A DNA stretch of 64,000 nt, taken from assembly GCA_900469625.1 (NCBI GenBank), contig UBXV01000027.1, positions 62,001 to 126,000 on the forward strand, read 5' to 3'. How positions within the stretch are numbered: the stretch's first letter is position 1; each line of letters begins with the position of its first letter. Under the pieces are notes generated by a model. It searched no databases, was not told the origin of the DNA, and saw only the letters and a program-made list of their open reading frames with translations. This stretch comes from Hyphomicrobiales bacterium (GTDB lineage: Bacteria; Pseudomonadota; Alphaproteobacteria; Rhizobiales; Rhizobiaceae). Below, one piece after another: positions 8,507-15,976 of the stretch. The position numbers and the translations under genes were made by a program.

Positions 8507-9345
8507 GCGGGATCCCTGAGTTCGCGGCTGGCGAAGGGGTCGGCGACGAGCGGACGCCCGCCGAGTGCCCCGATCCAGTCGAGCGAGGCCCTCAGCCGCA
8601 CGACTTCGCCGACGACGACGATTGCAGGCGGCTGCAGGCCTGATGCCGTAACATCGGCTTCCGCGCGCGAAAGCGTCGTCTCGAGCACCGTCTGCTCCGC
8701 TGTCGCCGCGTTGCAGACGAAGGCGACCGGCTCGTCGGGCGAACGACCGGCAGCCATGAGATTGGCGGCAATCGCGCCGATATGCTTCATCGCCATGTAC
8801 ATGACGATGACAGGCGAGCCCGAGGCAATGCCCTGCCAATTGATCCGGTCCGGCACGAGGCCCGAGGAATCATGCCCCGTCAGGAACGTGACGGCATGAT
8901 TGACCTCCCGGTGGGTGACCGGGATGCCGGCATAGGCAAGTCCGCCGATCCCGGCGGTGATGCCCGGCACGATGCGAAACGGAATGCGGTTTTCCACCAG
9001 CGTCAGCGCTTCCTCGCCACCGCGCCCGAAAACGAAGGGATCGCCACCCTTCAGACGCAGCACGCGCTGGCCGGCGCGCGCCAGCTCGACGAGCCGGAGC
9101 GAAATATCGCGCTGTTTCGGTGACGGCTTGCCGCCGCGCTTGCCGGCAAATTCCAGCACGGCGCCCGGCCGCGCGAGCTTCAGGCAATCCTCGTTGACGA
9201 GCGCATCATGGACGATGACATCGGCCTGGCGCAGCGCATTGGCGGCGTGAAGCGTCAAGAGCCCGGGGTCGCCGGGGCCGGCGCCGACGAGCCAGACAGT
9301 GCCGGGCTCAAGCGCCGGCAGGCCGGTAAAGATCGTGTCGCTCAT
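8503..9345 (-). CDS. cobA: CobA, uroporphyrinogen-III C-methyltransferase
   Basis: 280-residue SAM-dependent SUMT that methylates uroporphyrinogen III at C2 and C7 to precorrin-2, the branch point from heme to cobalamin. Diagnostic motifs are VGAGPGDPGLLT at the N-terminus, RLKGGDPFVFGRGGEE in the middle and AGIPVTHR. There is no siroheme-synthase extension, so it is the single-domain corrin type. The start ATG follows AGGAGG at nine bases. The stop overlaps cobB by four bases. Confidence 0.95.
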   Translation of the reverse strand: MSDTIFTGLPALEPGTVWLVGAGPGDPGLLTLHAANALRQADVIVHDALVNEDCLKLARPGAVLEFAGKRGGKPSPKQRDISLRLVELARAGQRVLRLKGGDPFVFGRGGEEALTLVENRIPFRIVPGITAGIGGLAYAGIPVTHREVNHAVTFLTGHDSSGLVPDRINWQGIASGSPVIVMYMAMKHIGAIAANLMAAGRSPDEPVAFVCNAATAEQTVLETTLSRAEADVTASGLQPPAIVVVGEVVRLRASLDWIGALGGRPLVADPFASRELRDPA

Positions 9346-9481
9346 GCCCCGCCTCCTGAAGCTTGCCCAGGGCCAGATGCTGCACCGCTTTGGCAAGACG
9401 CGGATTCGGATTGACAGAAAATCCGCATAGGCAATTGAATTCTTTGCGATATTATCGACGTTTCGGCCAAAGATATCTGCG

Positions 9482-9934
9482 TCATGGCGCGACCACCATT
9501 TTCGCCGGCTCGCCGACAAGGCGGCGTTCGCCTGGCCCGGCGATGGCAGCCGTCGCATGCGACGAGGTGATCTTGGCAACCAGCAGCACGCTGTCCGGGC
9601 CCGCACCGACGAGCGCGGCACCCTCGGCGACCCCATGGCAGCCGGTATGGGCAAAGACGATCGCCGAGGGGGTCTCCAGCCGCGCGGCTTCCGCCTCAAG
9701 CGTCGCAGCATCGAAGAACCGGGCCTCCGCGGCAAAATGTTTCGCGGCTGCGTGGATCGCCGGTTCGTCGCGCCGTGCATCGAGCGAGGCGACGAAGCCG
9801 ATATCGTCGCGGCCGGCGCCCGCCCTGGCCAAAGCCGCTTGTGCAAGCGCGATGACTTCGTCGGCCGGCGTGCCGCGCTCGCAGCCGAGACCGAGGACGA
9901 GCGACCCCGGCGGCGCTATGCTGAATGAATTCAT
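9482..9934 (-). CDS. cobE: CobE, cobalamin biosynthesis protein (CbiG C-terminal-like)
   Basis: 150-residue protein matching the CobE/CbiG_C family, with GLGCERGTPADEVIALA at the N-terminus and FAHTGCHGVAEGAALVGAG near the C-terminus. CobE acts in the aerobic pathway around corrin ring contraction, and its exact role is not settled. The start ATG at 9934 is preceded by a GGGAGC-type site. It lies 136 bp upstream of cobA in the same direction. Remaining ring-modifying genes (cobF-M) are not in this window. Confidence 0.85.
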   Translation of the reverse strand: MNSFSIAPPGSLVLGLGCERGTPADEVIALAQAALARAGAGRDDIGFVASLDARRDEPAIHAAAKHFAAEARFFDAATLEAEAARLETPSAIVFAHTGCHGVAEGAALVGAGPDSVLLVAKITSSHATAAIAGPGERRLVGEPAKMVVAP

Positions 9935-10301
9935 TGTCGACCCCGGCTCCCTTCGCGGCAATTCACACGAAGCGCCGTCCGGATAAAGGTCCGGATCGGT
10001 CTGGACAGCACCGGTCAAAGCCCCCTGCCTGGGTCGGCCGCACCGGACGCTCTTACAGTCCGCTCGAAGCGGACGCCGTCGCACATTCGTCATTTTTACC
10101 GGAGGCGGCCGCACGGGTCAAACCGGTTTGCGGCATGGACGTGTCGCAGCTGGCCAATTCCAGCCCTCTGCACCGATGTCGCGAACGGACCCGTCACCGG
10201 TGAGCGACACCCCGGAAACATGGGCTTTGCATTTCCGCTCATGCTCTGACACAAGGCGTTGACGCTCTCCCGCAACCGTTTTCTCCCTTTGAGTCCCTGC
10301 C
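9935..10301. other. Intergenic region between cobE and the TSUP gene
   Basis: 367 bp between divergent genes. It contains the hairpin GTCCGCT-CGA-AGCGGAC (10058-10074) and a direct repeat of GTCCGGAT near 9977-9995. I looked for the conserved cobalamin-riboswitch boxes on both strands and did not find them. It probably holds promoters for both flanking genes; no specific site is recognised. Confidence 0.6.
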
Positions 10302-11087
10302 GTGCAAGATCTCGCCTTTCACCTGCTCGTGTTCCTGTTCGTCGCCGCCTTCATTGCCGGCTTCATCGATTCGATCGCCGGCGGTGGCGGCATGATCACC
10401 ATTCCCGCCATGCTGATTGCCGGCATACCGCCGCTCCAGACACTCGGCACCAACAAGCTGCAGGGGCTGTTCGGCTCGGGTTCGGCAACGCTTTCCTATG
10501 CGCGCAAGGGCCATGTGAACCTGAAAGAGCAATTGCCGATGGCGCTGATGTCGATGGCGGGCTCTGTGCTTGGCGCGCTGCTCGCGACCATCGTTCCCGG
10601 AGATGTTCTGAAGGCGATACTGCCCTTCCTGCTGATTGCCATCGCGCTTTATTTCGGGCTGAAGCCCAACATGGGTGACGTCGATCAGCACCGCCGCATC
10701 ACGCCTTTCTTCTTCACGCTGACGCTGGTGCCGCTCATCGGCTTCTATGACGGCGTGTTCGGTCCCGGCACCGGCTCGTTCTTCATGCTCGGCTTCGTCA
10801 CGCTCGCCGGCTTCGGCGTGCTCAAGGCGACCGCGCACACGAAATTCCTGAACTTCGGCTCCAATATCGGCGCCTTCGCCGTCTTCCTGTTCTTCGGCGC
10901 CATCCTCTGGAAAGTCGGCCTGATGATGGGCGTCGGCCAGTTCCTCGGCGCCCAGGTCGGTTCACGCTACGCCATGGCCAAGGGCGCCAAGATCATCAAG
11001 CCGCTGCTGGTGGTCGTCTCCATCGCGCTTGCGATCCGCCTGCTCGCCGACCCGACGCATCCGCTGCGGATCTGGCTGGGGCTCTGA
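10302..11087 (+). CDS. TSUP-family (TauE/SafE) membrane transporter
   Basis: 261-residue integral membrane protein of the TauE/SafE family. N-terminal GGGGMITIPAML and the mid-protein GPGTGSFFMLGF are the two homologous half-repeat signatures. About seven to eight hydrophobic segments are present. Family members export sulfite, sulfonates or related anions; some are linked to cobalt genes, so the position beside cobE is suggestive but not proof. The start is GTG at 10302. Substrate unknown. Confidence 0.88.
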   Translation: MQDLAFHLLVFLFVAAFIAGFIDSIAGGGGMITIPAMLIAGIPPLQTLGTNKLQGLFGSGSATLSYARKGHVNLKEQLPMALMSMAGSVLGALLATIVPGDVLKAILPFLLIAIALYFGLKPNMGDVDQHRRITPFFFTLTLVPLIGFYDGVFGPGTGSFFMLGFVTLAGFGVLKATAHTKFLNFGSNIGAFAVFLFFGAILWKVGLMMGVGQFLGAQVGSRYAMAKGAKIIKPLLVVVSIALAIRLLADPTHPLRIWLGL

Positions 11088-11389
11088 GCCGGAGCGGCTT
11101 TGGCGTGGTTTGACAGAGCGCGGAGACCGGTCCTGCCGTCGCTGACAATGGTCGAGCGGCAGCCGGCGAAGAGGTCGCGGCCTCACGCCCCAGCTGAGGG
11201 CACTCATGGAGATTTCGTGTAACCGGGCCGATGTCCGGTTTCTTTGTTCCGGCTGCGCGGGACGCCAGCGCCCGGTGATCGCCGCGTCCGCCGATCTGAT
11301 GGACTTGCCGGTTGAGATCATCATCAGGCAATGTTCGATTGCTAAGGGTGAAGCCTCGCACGACGATGTAACGCGACCGGGAAGCCAGG
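11088..11389. other. Intergenic region upstream of LolC-like gene
   Basis: 302 bp between two same-direction genes. No convincing gene, riboswitch or terminator is seen. The LolC-like start codon is preceded by GGGAAGCCAGG. Presumably it carries the promoter for the downstream gene. Confidence 0.5.
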
Positions 11390-12688
11390 ATGACCGCCGT
11401 GACGGAAGATCAGGTTCAGGCCGCTGGCCAATCCGCAAAGTCCGCCAGCCGCCCCTTTTCCGCCTTCGAGCGCATGGTCGCCTGGCGCTACCTGCGCTCG
11501 CGGCGCAAGGAAGCCTTCATTTCGGTGATCGCCGGCTTCTCCTTCATCGGCATCATGCTCGGCGTTGCCACGCTGATCATCGTCATGGCGGTGATGAACG
11601 GTTTTCGCACCGAACTCATCTCGCGCATCCTCGGCATCAACGGTCACATGATCGTCCAGCCGATCGATGGCCCGCTCAACAACTATGCCGATCTTGCCAC
11701 GCGCTTTTCCGGCGTGAAGGGCGTGACGATGGCGATCCCGCTCATCGAGGGCCAGGTCCTGGCACAGGGTGTGGGCGACAGCTCGACCGGCGCGCTCGTC
11801 CGGGGCATCCGCGCCGATGATCTTGGCAAGATGAAGTCGGTCTCCGAGCAGATCAAGTCCGGCGACCTCGTCGGCTTTGCCGCAGGCACCGGTGTCGCGA
11901 TCGGTTCGCGCATGGCAGAAAAACTCGGCATCCAGGTGGGCGGCACCATTACACTCACTTCGGCCACCGGCGACGTGACGCTGCCGCTCGTGAAAGCCTA
12001 TACCGTTTCGGCGATCTACGAGATCGGCATGTGGGAATACGATTCGACCATCATCTTCATGCCGCTCGAAGAGGCGCAGCAGGTCTTCAACGCAGAAGGG
12101 CTTGCGCAATCCATCGAGATCTTCGTCGAGCACCCCGACGCCGTCGACGAACTGCGCCAACCGGTCGAGGATGCTGCCGGGCGGCAGATCTTCATCAGCG
12201 ACTGGCGCGACCGCAACCAGACCTTCTTCGCGACGATCGAGGTCCAGCGCAACGTGATGTTCATGATCCTGACGTTGATCGTGCTGGTCGCGGCGCTGAA
12301 CATCATTTCGGGCCTGATCATGCTGGTGAAGGACAAGGGAAGCGACATCGCCATCCTGAGGACGATGGGCGCGACGTCGGGATCGGTGATGCGGATCTTC
12401 TTCATGACCGGGGCTGCGATCGGCACGGCCGGAACCGTTGCAGGCGTGTTGCTCGGCGTAGTCGTCTGCCTCAACATCGAGGCGATCCGGCAGTTCTTCT
12501 CCTGGATTTCAGGAACCACCATCTTCAGCCCGGAACTCTACTTCCTCAATCAGCTCCCGGCCGACATGGACGCCGCCGAGACCATGCTCGTCATCGTCAT
12601 GGCGCTGAGCCTTTCCTTCCTCGCCACGATCGTCCCGGCCTGGCGCGCCTCGCGCCTCGATCCCGTGCAGGCCCTGCGCTACGAGTGA
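11390..12688 (+). CDS. LolC/LolE-type ABC transporter permease
   Basis: 432-residue permease of the MacB/FtsX superfamily matching LolC/LolE, the inner-membrane component that releases lipoproteins to LolA. A first membrane helix lies at about 40-65, a large periplasmic domain at 66-280, then three C-terminal helices. The signature NIISGLIMLVKDKGSDIAILRTMGA, here split by the helix, is typical, and the end LDPVQALRYE is the family C-terminus. The LolD ATPase gene that normally follows is absent here; the next genes are on the opposite strand. It may be a second copy or use LolD encoded elsewhere. Confidence 0.88.
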   Translation: MTAVTEDQVQAAGQSAKSASRPFSAFERMVAWRYLRSRRKEAFISVIAGFSFIGIMLGVATLIIVMAVMNGFRTELISRILGINGHMIVQPIDGPLNNYADLATRFSGVKGVTMAIPLIEGQVLAQGVGDSSTGALVRGIRADDLGKMKSVSEQIKSGDLVGFAAGTGVAIGSRMAEKLGIQVGGTITLTSATGDVTLPLVKAYTVSAIYEIGMWEYDSTIIFMPLEEAQQVFNAEGLAQSIEIFVEHPDAVDELRQPVEDAAGRQIFISDWRDRNQTFFATIEVQRNVMFMILTLIVLVAALNIISGLIMLVKDKGSDIAILRTMGATSGSVMRIFFMTGAAIGTAGTVAGVLLGVVVCLNIEAIRQFFSWISGTTIFSPELYFLNQLPADMDAAETMLVIVMALSLSFLATIVPAWRASRLDPVQALRYE

Positions 12689-12733
12689 CAAGCCGAGTGC
12701 AAGCGCCCGCGTTCGGCCGGCGTCGGGTTCGCT

Positions 12734-12967
12734 CTAAGAGAGAAACTGCAAAAGGAGCGACGGAGAACTGAGGAACAAGCCAAAGACGAGTCCCACGAAA
12801 CCCAACGCCAACGCCCCGACGAGCCCGTGGCTCTGCCAACCATAGTTGGCGCCGAAAGCGCTCGCCGCCGTCATGATCGAAATCGACCACACGATCTTGG
12901 CAGCCGATACCAGCCGGCCACGACTTGGCGAATTATCTTCCATGGTGAGCCCAACCTTAAGAAACAT
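12734..12967 (-). CDS. Small membrane protein, unknown
   Basis: 77-residue protein with two predicted membrane helices (about 22-40 and 48-72). No family is recognised. It overlaps the 3' end of the upstream 141-residue membrane protein by 11 bp, so the two are likely cotranscribed. A second ATG at residue 9 (MEDNSPSRGR) is an alternative start. Function unknown. Confidence 0.6.
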   Translation of the reverse strand: MFLKVGLTMEDNSPSRGRLVSAAKIVWSISIMTAASAFGANYGWQSHGLVGALALGFVGLVFGLFLSSPSLLLQFLS

Positions 12968-13382
12968 CTTTACGGCGAGAAACGATCAGCATTCGGACAC
13001 TGGCCAACCAATCGGCGAGCACGAAAACACCCGACGCTGAAACGACGAACTGCACGAATACCGGCAATTGCGTTACGTCTTGCGGCGTAAGGCCAGTCAA
13101 CAAGGTGGCGACAACCGCCATGCTCGCCTTGATGAACATGGCGCGCCGCAACTCGGGAAACTGTATATCGGCCAGGCGCGGTACGTATTCGGGTTCGAAC
13201 CAGAGGACAATCGTCGCAATAAAACTGAACGATATTATCGACCAGCCATAGATCAGCAGAGCGGCGGTTCGGCCCGACACAGCGTCCGTGCCGTGCAAAA
13301 CACCGGTCAACACTGTGACGACGACCAAAACCGCCAGCAGCGCCCAGACAATTTCTCTTTTCTTTCCGAAGAGCACATACAT
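12957..13382 (-). CDS. Membrane protein, unknown
   Basis: 141-residue protein with about four membrane helices: residues 10-28, 40-62, 85-104 and 109-130. A short charged loop with FEPEYVPRLADIQFPE lies between helices two and three. No recognised family. Its stop overlaps the start of the downstream 77-residue membrane protein, which suggests a two-gene operon. GC content is somewhat lower than in the flanking cob genes, consistent with accessory status, though this was judged by eye. Confidence 0.65.
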   Translation of the reverse strand: MYVLFGKKREIVWALLAVLVVVTVLTGVLHGTDAVSGRTAALLIYGWSIISFSFIATIVLWFEPEYVPRLADIQFPELRRAMFIKASMAVVATLLTGLTPQDVTQLPVFVQFVVSASGVFVLADWLASVRMLIVSRRKDVS

Positions 13383-13689
13383 GACTGCATGCTGTAATTG
13401 AACTACATTAACAGTTCACTCAGTGCGAGCAGTGGGGCCGTATTCGGCCTCCGGCTTCGGCACGACGTTGACCGACAAGGGTAAAATGCTGGCTTCACGC
13501 TCATCTGGCCGGAGGCAAAGATCGCCGCGACCGATGTCGTCGGGTCTGAGCCTTCCGGCAATCATAGGTCAAGATCACGGGCTGTCGCACTGTCGAAATA
13601 CGACACCTGGCGTATGTCGCCGGCGCGGCAATCATTCTAGGCCAAGTCTCCCGCACTCGGGCGGGAGGTTTGTATATAGGAGACGACCA
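13383..13689. other. Intergenic region
   Basis: 307 bp between a minus-strand membrane protein gene and a plus-strand small secreted protein gene. The left end is AT-richer and likely holds divergent promoters. No conserved element is recognised. Confidence 0.5.
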
Positions 13690-13866
13690 ATGAAGATCCT
13701 CATCGCCGTAGTGGCATCTCTCGCCATGGCGGGTTCCGCCTTTGCCGCCGTATCGTCGACGTCCCCGGAGAAGCGGGCATCGGTCAAGGCCAAGCAGGTC
13801 GAATTGGCATTGGGCAAGAACCGTTCGGGCCAGGCGACGCCTTCGAGCGGCAAGACCTTCCGCTGA
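13690..13866 (+). CDS. Small exported protein, unknown
   Basis: 58-residue protein with a clear signal peptide (MKILIAVVASLAMAGSAFA, cleavage near residue 19) and a basic, Ser/Lys-rich mature part of about 39 residues ending in SSGKTFR. The start ATG has AGGAGA eight bases upstream. No family is recognised. It is flanked by gaps of about 300 bp on both sides and appears monocistronic. Confidence 0.7.
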   Translation: MKILIAVVASLAMAGSAFAAVSSTSPEKRASVKAKQVELALGKNRSGQATPSSGKTFR

Positions 13867-13963
13867 TCCGGCGCAATGCGGAAGGCGGGCCGAGGTCGTC
13901 CTGATCGGCGGCATCGTGCCATGAGGCGAAGACCCTCACGCCAACATCCTGCGGAACCAACCC

Positions 13964-13986
13964 TTCACCGGCCGCGCGCCGGTGAA
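13964..13986. other. Perfect hairpin in intergenic region
   Basis: TTCACCGGC-CGCGC-GCCGGTGAA, a perfect 9 bp stem, lies in the 298 bp gap between the small exported protein and the ICMT-like gene. There is no T-run after it, so it is not a standard intrinsic terminator. The rest of the gap holds nothing recognised. Confidence 0.55.
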
Positions 13987-14164
13987 AATCCGGCAACTGA
14001 CCTTCCGGTAACCAAGACGAAAGTCGATCGCGCCACCCTCTTGAACCTCTAGTAACTAGAGATTGCACTCTGCGAAAAATGCGTCGCGCAGAGTGGGGGA
14101 GAGATCAGACAAGCCTCCCGCCCTGCAAGCGTCGTCCTGCCACTACGCTCAGCCGGAGGTCCCG

Positions 14165-14758
14165 ATGTTCACCACCCTGCCCGCTATCCTGATGCTTGTC
14201 GTCGGCCTGTTCACGCTGGCGCTCGCAATCCTGCGCCGCGCGCAATCCGGCCGCTCTCCCGTTGTCCTGACCTATGGCGACGATGCGGAAGGGTTTGCCG
14301 GAAAGCTCTTTCGCGTGATCGTGGTTGTGCTGGTGATCCATCTTCTGGCCGTCGCAGCCTTTCCCGAAGCGGTCAGCGCGTCGCTCGGCCGGATCCCGGC
14401 GCTCGACACGCCAATCGTGCATGCGGGCGGCCTTGCCCTCATGGTGCTTGGCGGCGGGCTGACAATGCTGTCGCAGTGGGCGATGCGCCACTCCTGGAAG
14501 ATCGGCATTCCCGAGGAGCAGGACGCGCCGCTGGTGACATCGGGCCTCTATGCCTTCTCGCGCAATCCGATCTATGTCGGCATGGTGGCGGCGCTGATCG
14601 GCACGGTCCTTGCGGTGCCCAATGTCGTCTCGGTCGCGCTTGCGCTTTCCGCCTGGATCTCGATCTCCTACCAGATCCGCATGGAGGAGACGCACCTCTC
14701 GCGCGTTTTTGGCGAGGCGTATGGCGCCTATCGCAAAAGCGTCCGCCGCTGGATCTGA
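14165..14758 (+). CDS. Isoprenylcysteine carboxyl methyltransferase-like membrane protein
   Basis: 197-residue membrane protein of the ICMT/PEMT superfamily. Helices lie at about 3-22, 44-64 and 80-98. The C-terminal SAM-binding region has [18 protein letters not shown] and [23 protein letters not shown], split here by helices; these are family signatures. It should methylate a membrane-associated substrate, which is unknown in bacteria lacking prenylated proteins. The start ATG follows GGAGG at five bases. No operon partner. Confidence 0.82.
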   Translation: MFTTLPAILMLVVGLFTLALAILRRAQSGRSPVVLTYGDDAEGFAGKLFRVIVVVLVIHLLAVAAFPEAVSASLGRIPALDTPIVHAGGLALMVLGGGLTMLSQWAMRHSWKIGIPEEQDAPLVTSGLYAFSRNPIYVGMVAALIGTVLAVPNVVSVALALSAWISISYQIRMEETHLSRVFGEAYGAYRKSVRRWI

Positions 14759-14786
14759 AATCACGCGGCCGGACCTGCGGCCTTCA

Positions 14787-15212
14787 TCAGAACACCGCCA
14801 ACAGCAGTGCACCCGCAGCGATGAAGACCACGCCGAGCCAGTTCATCAGGTTGAGTTTTTCGCCGAGGAACAGGACGCCGAAGATCGCGACCATGACGAT
14901 CGACAGTTTGTCGACCGGCGCCACACGCGCCGCATCGCCGAGCTTCAGCGCCCGGAAATAGGCAAGCCAGGAGGCGCCGGTGGCAAGGCCCGACAGCGCC
15001 AGGAACAGCCAGGTTCGCCCTGGGATTTCCGAGGGTTTTTGCCATTGTCCCGTTGCCGCCACGATACCGGCGAGCACGAACAGGATGACGACGGTGCGGA
15101 TCAGCGTGGCGAAGTCGGAGTTGATCTGCGCAACCCCGACCTTGGCAAAAACGGCCGTCAGCGCCGCAAAGGCCGCCGACAGCAACGCCCAGAACTGCCA
15201 GCTCTGGCTCAT
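14787..15212 (-). CDS. Half-size EamA/DMT-family transporter
   Basis: 141-residue membrane protein with about five hydrophobic segments and one EamA repeat; typical DMT exporters have two repeats and about 290 residues, so this is a single-repeat, presumably dimeric form. The last helix is preceded by FLGEKLNLMNWLGVVFIAAG, the family end motif. Its ATG overlaps the cobO stop by one base, which places it in the riboswitch-led cobP-W-N-O unit. A role in cobalt or corrinoid precursor movement is inferred from position only. Confidence 0.85.
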   Translation of the reverse strand: MSQSWQFWALLSAAFAALTAVFAKVGVAQINSDFATLIRTVVILFVLAGIVAATGQWQKPSEIPGRTWLFLALSGLATGASWLAYFRALKLGDAARVAPVDKLSIVMVAIFGVLFLGEKLNLMNWLGVVFIAAGALLLAVF

Positions 15213-15856
15213 CAGAACTCGACGCCTTTCTGCGCCTTGATGCCGGAGCGGAACGGATGCTTGATCAGTTCCATTTCCGTCACCAGATCCGCAGCCTCGA
15301 TCAGGTCTTCCTTGGCGTTGCGACCGGTGAGCACCACATGGGTCATGTGCGGCTTTTCCTCTTTCAGGAACCGCACGACCTCGGCAACGTCGATGTAATC
15401 GTAGCGCAGCGCGATGTTGATCTCGTCGAGCAGCACCATGGAATTGCGCTCGTCGCGGATCAGCTCCTTGGCCTTCTCCCAGGCCTTTTCCGCCATCGCC
15501 ACGTCGCGGGCGCGGTCCTGCGTTTCCCAGGTAAAGCCTTCGCCGAGCGTATAGAACTGGCAGACATCACCGAAATGCTTCTCGATCAGGTCGCGCTCGC
15601 CGGTCTCCCAGGCGCCCTTGATGAACTGCACGACGGCGCAGGGCATGCCATGGGCGATGTGGCGGAAGATCATGCCGAAGCCGGCGGTCGACTTGCCCTT
15701 GCCCTTGCCGGTATTGACGATGATGAGACCCTTTTCGTCGGTCTTCGTCGCCATGATCTTTTCACGCGCCGTCTTCTTCTTCGCCATCTTCATGGCGTGG
15801 CGGGCGTCATCCTTCTCGGCGACGCCCTCACCCGTGCTCACCACATCTTCGCTCAT
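15212..15856 (-). CDS. cobO: CobO, cob(I)yrinic acid a,c-diamide adenosyltransferase
   Basis: 214-residue CobA/CobO-type ATP:corrinoid adenosyltransferase, which adds the 5'-deoxyadenosyl ligand to the cobalt. The P-loop is VNTGKGKGKSTAGFG. Later motifs MVLLDEINIALRY and HVVLTGRNA fit the family. The ATG at 15856 follows AGGAGAA at four to nine bases; a GTG 18 bases upstream is less likely. The N-terminal 35 residues are charged and variable, as in other rhizobial CobO proteins. Confidence 0.95.
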   Translation of the reverse strand: MSEDVVSTGEGVAEKDDARHAMKMAKKKTAREKIMATKTDEKGLIIVNTGKGKGKSTAGFGMIFRHIAHGMPCAVVQFIKGAWETGERDLIEKHFGDVCQFYTLGEGFTWETQDRARDVAMAEKAWEKAKELIRDERNSMVLLDEINIALRYDYIDVAEVVRFLKEEKPHMTHVVLTGRNAKEDLIEAADLVTEMELIKHPFRSGIKAQKGVEF

Positions 15857-15976
15857 GACGTTCTCCTGGATCACTCAGCTTCTATAGAGGATGCGGGCGT
15901 ATGGCCGTCCGCAATCCCATTCCTTGCACTTGCGCAACTCCGCGCGGAAAACCGCTTCGCGGCTTCCCGGGTTTGC

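Noticed and set aside
9935-10200. Possible second cobalamin riboswitch or tRNA before cobE
   Set aside because: The boxes GCCACTG, CCCGCNACTGT and the B12 box are absent on both strands. A stretch GGACTGTAAG on the minus strand recalls a tRNA anticodon loop, but its stem does not pair and no T-arm is present.
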